Positions 5,499 through 9,269 of a stretch of 9,269 nucleotides of DNA are shown one piece after another (within the stretch, counting starts at the first letter, position 1; every line of letters starts with the position of its first letter). Both the position numbers and the translations under genes were made by a program. The notes beneath the pieces were generated by a model. It did no database searches and had not been told where the DNA came from. It was given only the letters and a program-made list of their open reading frames with translations. Source of the DNA: JACPSX01 sp035288405 [NCBI: bacterium] (lineage in GTDB: Bacteria; JACPSX01); NCBI GenBank assembly GCA_035288405.1, contig DATEAK010000063.1, forward strand, positions 1-9,269, in the 5' to 3' direction.

Positions 5499-6026
5499 TT
5501 ATTCTTTTGGTCTTTCTGGTTGGGGAAGATATTTTTTACGGGGAAAAAGGTCAGACTTCACGGAGGCAACTCGATCGAGAAAGAGGATCCCGTTGAGGTG
5601 ATCGATCTCGTGCTGCAAAACGACGGCTTCAAAACCGCTGGCATCGATGCGAAGGACAGAAAAATTGAGATCGTAGGCTTCCACTTGCACAAAGGCCGCC
5701 CGCCGGATCCGCGCCGCATAATCCGGAATGCTCAGACACCCTTCCCGGCCAATTTGCTCTCCTTTCCGCTCCACGATCTTGGGATTGAGAAGAATCAAAA
5801 GTCCGTGATGGTCCCCGGCATTTTTGTGACCGGAGACATCGACCACAATGACGCGCTTGAGCTCGCCAATTTGTGGGGCAGCGATCCCCACACATCCGGG
5901 ATAGGCCTTCATCGTGTCCAGCAGGTTCTGGGCAAGGGAATGGATCCCTGCCGTATCGGAAGTCACCGGCACCGCAACTTGTTTGAGCCGTGGGTCAGGA
6001 ACCAGCAGGATCGTTACAGGCGGCAT
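5499..6026 (-). CDS. def: Peptide deformylase
   Basis: Removes the formyl group from the N-terminal methionine of nascent proteins; a metalloenzyme acting at the ribosome. The 175-aa product carries the three family motifs: GCVGIAAPQ (residues 44-52), EGCLSIP (95-101, metal ligand Cys97), and QHEIDHLNG (138-146, metal ligands His139 and His143, catalytic Glu140). In motif I the first Gly of GxGxAAxQ is Cys45, a variant found in some bacterial deformylases, so activity is expected. The C terminus, with LFPRKKYL, is short and basic. The ATG at 6026 lies 3 bp after the ACT-protein stop; the Shine-Dalgarno is weak (GACGAGA), so translation may depend on coupling. No formyltransferase gene (fmt) follows, unlike the common def-fmt order. 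Confidence 0.96.
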   Translation of the reverse strand: MPPVTILLVPDPRLKQVAVPVTSDTAGIHSLAQNLLDTMKAYPGCVGIAAPQIGELKRVIVVDVSGHKNAGDHHGLLILLNPKIVERKGEQIGREGCLSIPDYAARIRRAAFVQVEAYDLNFSVLRIDASGFEAVVLQHEIDHLNGILFLDRVASVKSDLFPRKKYLPQPERPKE

Positions 6027-6029
6027 GGC

Positions 6030-6590
6030 TTACAAAAGAGTCTCGTCCAGGGGCTGCACAGTCACATCCACTACGAGACGCCGGCAGATCTCGGTCAATT
6101 GTGCTTGGACTGATTCCCAATCCGTGCGTCGAGGGACATCGACCTCCAACACCATGACGTACACAGGGACACCCTCCCGCTCAAGGGTGTTTGTTCTAAG
6201 ATCGGTAATATTAATCGAGTGGCGGGCCAGATGCTCACTCACGCCATACAAAATGCCGGGCTTATCGGCACCATAAACGGAAATGATATAGGAACTTGTT
6301 TCTTCCTCTCCGTCCCGCCCGGCCTCTTCCTCGGGCATCAGGCGACGAGAAGTTAAGAGACCGCAGCTCTCTTCAATCTTCTTCAGACGGACGTCCAGTT
6401 CCTGCCAATTGAGAGACTTCGGGAACCGAACCGTCAGGATCATCGCGAAGTCTCCCTTGAGGATCGTCATGCTGGAGTCTTCGATGTTCCCTCCCAATTC
6501 GTAAATTTCTTGGGATAACGCGGCAATAATCCCCGGCCGGTCTTTCCCCACGGCAGTGATGATCAGAAAAGGCCCCGAGAACCCTACCAT
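6030..6590 (-). CDS. Double ACT-domain protein, GcvR-like
   Basis: Probable small-molecule-sensing regulator of 186 aa built of two ACT domains and little else. Domain 1 (about 8-75) starts FLIITAVGKDRPGIIAALSQ and continues EIYELGGNIEDSSMTILKGD; domain 2 (about 100-172) starts YIISVYGADKPGILYGVSEH with LARHSINITDLRTNT. The two DRPGI/DKPGI turns between strand 1 and helix 1 are where ACT domains usually bind amino acids. An acidic linker (PEEEAGRDGEEE) joins them. This layout resembles GcvR, the glycine-cleavage regulator, but no gcv gene is nearby and there is no DNA-binding domain. The frame extends upstream inside the exonuclease gene, but the ATG at 6590 with GGGGAG upstream fits the domain boundary and overlaps the exonuclease stop by 7 bp. 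The deformylase gene follows after 3 bp. Confidence 0.88.
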   Translation of the reverse strand: MVGFSGPFLIITAVGKDRPGIIAALSQEIYELGGNIEDSSMTILKGDFAMILTVRFPKSLNWQELDVRLKKIEESCGLLTSRRLMPEEEAGRDGEEETSSYIISVYGADKPGILYGVSEHLARHSINITDLRTNTLEREGVPVYVMVLEVDVPRRTDWESVQAQLTEICRRLVVDVTVQPLDETLL

Positions 6591-7255
6591 CTCGATCCAC
6601 TCCCCGAAACGGGCTTGGCCCTCTGAAGTTCCAAGATCTGTCCCAGACTCATGGCACCCCGGATTTCCCAAACCTTGAGGAAATAAATAAGAACTTTCCA
6701 GGTGGTTCGGCAATCGGCCAGAGCCCTGTGCTGCCCGCAGACCTCAATTCTCAGGGCACGGCAGATTTCCTGCAAGCTGTTACTCGGGAAGCTAAAGCAG
6801 CGCCGCGCGAGTTCCAGGGTATCAACCACCTGGAATGGCGGAAGCGAGTGACCGGCCAACAGCAGCTCGTTTCGTAAAAACCCCAGATCAAAAGGGGCAT
6901 TGTGAGCTACGAGGATCGATCCCTTAAGAATCTTCATCACATGGTCGGCCACTTGGGAAAAGGGGGGAGCATCTCGGACCATGGAGTCTGTAATCCCGTT
7001 CACGGCTGAAGCTTCTGCGGAAATGGGGCGTCCCGGATTCACTAAGGTCTCAAAGGATTCTTCCTCCCGCTCCCCGCAGACCCGCAGTAATCCAACCTCA
7101 CACACCCGATCCCCCTGAGCAGGACTGAGACCTGTAGTCTCCACATCAACAAAGACCAGCGGGACGCCTTTGATCGGTTCCCGCAAGCGGGGATCTTCTG
7201 GAAGGCTCACCAACCCTCCCCCGCTGTCCTGCCCTGCGGGCCCGCCCCCGTTCAC
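6584..7255 (-). CDS. DEDDh 3'-5' exonuclease, DnaQ-like
   Basis: Predicted metal-dependent exonuclease of the DNA polymerase III epsilon superfamily, 223 aa. All catalytic positions are present: Asp37 and Glu39 in FVDVETTG (Exo I), Asp123 in HNAPFDLGFL (Exo II), His176 and Asp181 in HRALADCR (Exo III, DEDDh type). The VNPGRPIS, VNGIT and MVRDAPPF segments between them are typical of PolC-like proofreading domains. The N-terminal 30 residues are Gly-rich and probably flexible. There is no GIY-YIG or polymerase domain attached, so it may be a stand-alone repair or RNA-trimming exonuclease, or epsilon-like; which one is undecided. The GTG at 7255 has GGAG 8 nt upstream and overlaps the stop of the upstream small gene as GTGA. 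The 3' end overlaps the ACT-protein gene. Confidence 0.93.
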   Translation of the reverse strand: MNGGGPAGQDSGGGLVSLPEDPRLREPIKGVPLVFVDVETTGLSPAQGDRVCEVGLLRVCGEREEESFETLVNPGRPISAEASAVNGITDSMVRDAPPFSQVADHVMKILKGSILVAHNAPFDLGFLRNELLLAGHSLPPFQVVDTLELARRCFSFPSNSLQEICRALRIEVCGQHRALADCRTTWKVLIYFLKVWEIRGAMSLGQILELQRAKPVSGSGSRW

Positions 7256-7416
7256 TGCCGGGGCTCCACAAAAAGAAGAACTTGCCCGGGGGTCACCAGA
7301 ACCCCTTTTACCGCGGAGCTCCGATACACCACTTGCCCATCGCGGAGGATGACTTGCTCTCCATCGGTCTGCAGGGTCTCCAAGCTACCAGAGCGGTCAA
7401 GAATACGGAGGATCAC
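7252..7416 (-). CDS. Small hypothetical protein, 54 aa
   Basis: A short gene that fits snugly between the TPP enzyme and the exonuclease. It starts at a GTG (7416-7414), or at the adjacent GTG at 7419. A perfect AGGAGG (7429-7424) sits 7 nt upstream and overlaps the TGA of the TPP gene. Its own TGA overlaps the exonuclease GTG as GTGA. The product begins ILRILDRSGSLETLQTDGEQ, continues VILRDGQVVYRSSAVKGVLV and ends TPGQVLLFVEPRQ. It is predicted to be almost all beta strand, without Cys or a membrane segment, like a tiny barrel. The last part, VTPGQVLLFVE, faintly recalls the end of a lipoyl/biotinyl domain, but there is no lipoyl-lysine context, and I assign no function. Spacing and translation signals make a real gene likely. 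Confidence 0.7.
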   Translation of the reverse strand: MILRILDRSGSLETLQTDGEQVILRDGQVVYRSSAVKGVLVTPGQVLLFVEPRQ

Positions 7417-7428
7417 CACGTCCCCTCC

Positions 7429-9189
7429 TCACGGGTGCTTGCAGATCATGTTCAAGAGCGCCTGACGCTTCTCATTTTTTACCACATTCACGGCGCGCTG
7501 CAAGGCCGGACCTACTTGATCGGGCGATTCCACACGCTCTCCATATCCTCCGAAGGCCTCGCAGATTTTCTCAAAATGGGCGGCCGTCTGTAGCTCGCCC
7601 AGGGGATACTCGTTCGTCCGGGCCGACCAGCCCTTGGGGTGCACGGTCCGGGCCGCCCGCTTCACTGCATTCCAACACTGGTTGTTGTAAACGATCACGA
7701 GAATCGGGAGTTGATAGGCGGCAGAGCTGAAGTGACAAGCGCTCGGAACCGAAAACATGTAGCTGCCGTCCCCCACGGTGACGACCACCATTTTTTCCGG
7801 GGACGCCAATTTGACCCCGAGGGCCGCTCCCACTCCCCAACCCAGGTAACCCGCATGGGGAGTGCCGAAATAGCTCCCTGGACGTCGGCTTTCCAGTTGG
7901 GTCAGGTGCATGTCATATTCGTTGACCAGCACCGTATCCTCCCCCAGAATCCGGTTCACCTGATAGGATACCCACTCAAAATCCAGAGGGCACTCTGCGG
8001 CTGCTTTGGTCGCCGATTCTTTCCACTGCCTCCACATCTCATCGTGCATATCCCGAAGCTGCCCTTTTCTCTCCCGGATCCCCTCCTCGTCTCTGCCCGG
8101 GTGGCACGCCAGCGCCCGGGCCAGTTCGGTCATGACAACTGCAGGTTCCCCCTGCAAGGTGAGATCGGAACGGAAGCCGCGGATCGGGTATCGACTGTAG
8201 AGCGGATCAATCCCCACCTGGATGACCGCAGCAGACTCCTGGGGTTTCACGTGATTTGGATACCAGGGGACGTCGCAGTCGATCACCAGAACCACATCGG
8301 CCCGGGGGAGCAAGCGGTCGGGGAGAAACCCCTGGTGGCAGGGGTGATCAGTCGGGAAGTTCATATAATCGGGGTTGAAGGACACCACCCCGATACCTCC
8401 CTCTTCAGCCAGATCCACCAGGGCCCGGACACCCTCGGAAGTTCGGCCAACCGAGGACGTGATGATCAGAGGAAATTCGGCTTCGGCCAGAAGATCGGCG
8501 GCCTGTCCGACCTTCGTGGGATCGGGGTGAAATGTCGGTAGATCGAAGCGCGACTGGGCTTGAAATTCCACCTCCTCCAGAGGCAAGGCCAGTACCTCCC
8601 GGGGGAGCGTCAGATAGACAGGCCCCCGGGGTTCGGTCATGGCCATGGAAAGGGCCCGATCCACGACCACCTCCAGCTGGGAAGGGGTTCTGAGCTCATA
8701 GTCCCACTTCACAAACTCCCGCAGCACTCCTGCCTGATCGAAACATTCCTGCCCCCAGTGGATATATCCGGTGCGGCAACCGAGCTCCCCTTCCTCCGTG
8801 ATGGGGGTTCGGCCGGCGCCGAAGAGGATAGGGACCCGCGCCCGGCTGGCCGTCATGATGGCGCCGAGGCCATTGGCGGTTCCCACTCCCACGTGCACCA
8901 TGGCCGCCTGGGGTCTTCCCGTGACCAGATAGTAGCCGTGGGCCATGCTGACCACCGCCACCTCATGAGGGATCCCAAGAGGTTTGGGAGATGGCATGCC
9001 GTGTTCCTGACGGTAGGCGAAAGCATCCACGATACTGGCATAATCGGTTCCGGGATTTGCAAAAAAATAGTCGATTCCCCGCAAGGACAACAGCTCAAGG
9101 AAGGCTTGGGCAACCGTCTCCGCCTTCACCGTAATCCTCGCTCCTCGCTCGGTGCTTGCTCCGCCTTTTTTGCCGATTTTTTCCATCAT
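7429..9189 (-). CDS. Thiamine pyrophosphate-dependent enzyme, acetolactate-synthase superfamily
   Basis: TPP enzyme of 586 aa with the three-domain plan of the ALS/benzoylformate-decarboxylase superfamily. The N-terminal pyrimidine-binding domain (about 20-190) has FFANPGTDYASIVDAF and the activating Glu76 in GIPHEVAVVSMAHGYY. The central domain (about 220-350) has IITSSVGRTSEGVRALVDLA and VVLVIDCDVPW. The C-terminal pyrophosphate-binding domain holds the Mg-binding motif GDGSYMF starting at residue 473 and ending at Asn502-Asn503 (the GDG-x26-NN pattern). No FAD-specific or acetohydroxyacid-synthase regulatory features are evident, so valine/isoleucine synthesis is unlikely; the substrate (a 2-oxo acid or acyl-CoA ketone) is unknown. 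ATG 9189 has GGGGAG 5 nt upstream; a second ATG is adjacent. The enzyme heads the operon-like series of small protein, exonuclease, ACT protein and deformylase. Confidence 0.92.
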   Translation of the reverse strand: MMEKIGKKGGASTERGARITVKAETVAQAFLELLSLRGIDYFFANPGTDYASIVDAFAYRQEHGMPSPKPLGIPHEVAVVSMAHGYYLVTGRPQAAMVHVGVGTANGLGAIMTASRARVPILFGAGRTPITEEGELGCRTGYIHWGQECFDQAGVLREFVKWDYELRTPSQLEVVVDRALSMAMTEPRGPVYLTLPREVLALPLEEVEFQAQSRFDLPTFHPDPTKVGQAADLLAEAEFPLIITSSVGRTSEGVRALVDLAEEGGIGVVSFNPDYMNFPTDHPCHQGFLPDRLLPRADVVLVIDCDVPWYPNHVKPQESAAVIQVGIDPLYSRYPIRGFRSDLTLQGEPAVVMTELARALACHPGRDEEGIRERKGQLRDMHDEMWRQWKESATKAAAECPLDFEWVSYQVNRILGEDTVLVNEYDMHLTQLESRRPGSYFGTPHAGYLGWGVGAALGVKLASPEKMVVVTVGDGSYMFSVPSACHFSSAAYQLPILVIVYNNQCWNAVKRAARTVHPKGWSARTNEYPLGELQTAAHFEKICEAFGGYGERVESPDQVGPALQRAVNVVKNEKRQALLNMICKHP

Positions 9190-9207
9190 GCAATCTCCCC
9201 TGTCCTT

Positions 9208-9269
9208 TTATCCGGGTAAGAAAACTTCAATTACGGCCAGCAGGGAGTTCTCCGCCAGATCGCCCACTT
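9208..9269 (-). CDS. C-terminal end of an unidentified upstream gene
   Basis: One minus-strand frame stays open from the right edge to a TAA (9210-9208), giving the 19 residues VGDLAENSLLAVIEVFLPG; the other two frames close early. The stop lies 18 bp before the TPP gene's ATG, so it would be in the same operon. The fragment is too short to name, and chance is possible. Confidence 0.45.
   Translation of the reverse strand, partial: VGDLAENSLLAVIEVFLPG

Noticed and set aside
4947-6113. 388-aa plus-strand open frame
   Set aside because: It lies antisense to the STAS-like gene, its promoter and the deformylase gene, all of which have clear motifs; the product shows no recognisable domain.
7639-8541. 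300-aa plus-strand open frame
   Set aside because: It is antisense to the TPP enzyme gene, whose catalytic motifs are intact; this is a GC-driven shadow frame.

Overview
The window is bacterial, moderately GC-rich, and gene-dense. It has short intergenic gaps, several GTG starts and overlapping start/stop codons. The gene set does not fix a taxon. It includes an SDR reductase, a hotdog thioesterase, an aldo/keto reductase, a UGA-encoded SelW-like selenoprotein, a PduO-type cobalamin adenosyltransferase, a DMT exporter and a TPP enzyme. This would suit an environmental selenocysteine-using, B12-using Gram-negative lineage (for example Desulfobacterota or NC10-like), but that is inference. I see no mobile elements, CRISPR arrays, rRNA or tRNA.

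Left part (1-2403). The 5' end of an SDR gene reads leftwards from a good sigma70-type promoter. A divergent promoter, whose -35 box lies inside a CTTGAC-N5-GTCAAG palindrome, drives a rightward cluster: hotdog acyl-CoA thioesterase, aldo/keto reductase, and a 78-codon SelT/SelW/SelH-family gene. The UGA at codon 13 of the third gene is best read as selenocysteine (Cys-Gly-Glu-Sec), and a SECIS-like hairpin lies about 22 nt downstream. A conventional ORF caller splits or misses this gene.

Middle part (2400-4814), minus strand. The selenoprotein gene and the convergent adenosyltransferase gene interlock their stop codons in one TTAA. The adenosyltransferase is preceded by a candidate 38-codon leader ORF that ends in a GTGA overlap with it, and by a candidate promoter. 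Upstream lies a ten-helix EamA-type transporter. A 747-bp stretch follows that holds one doubtful ORF with its own promoter and Shine-Dalgarno, and one strong inverted repeat.

Right part (4815-9269), minus strand. An operon-like run starts at the right edge: end of an unknown gene, a TPP-dependent enzyme of the acetolactate-synthase superfamily, a 54-aa small protein with an ideal Shine-Dalgarno, a DEDDh (DnaQ-like) exonuclease, a GcvR-like double-ACT protein, and peptide deformylase. Overlaps and gaps between these genes are 18 bp or less. Next comes a separately promoted gene for a STAS-like (DUF4325-type) protein with a probable C-terminal winged helix. A perfect 14-bp palindrome sits just downstream of its -10 box, which suggests repressor control and possibly autoregulation.

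The points most worth following up are the hidden selenoprotein gene, the STAS-like/winged-helix regulator with its palindromic operator, and the unlisted small genes in translationally coupled positions.
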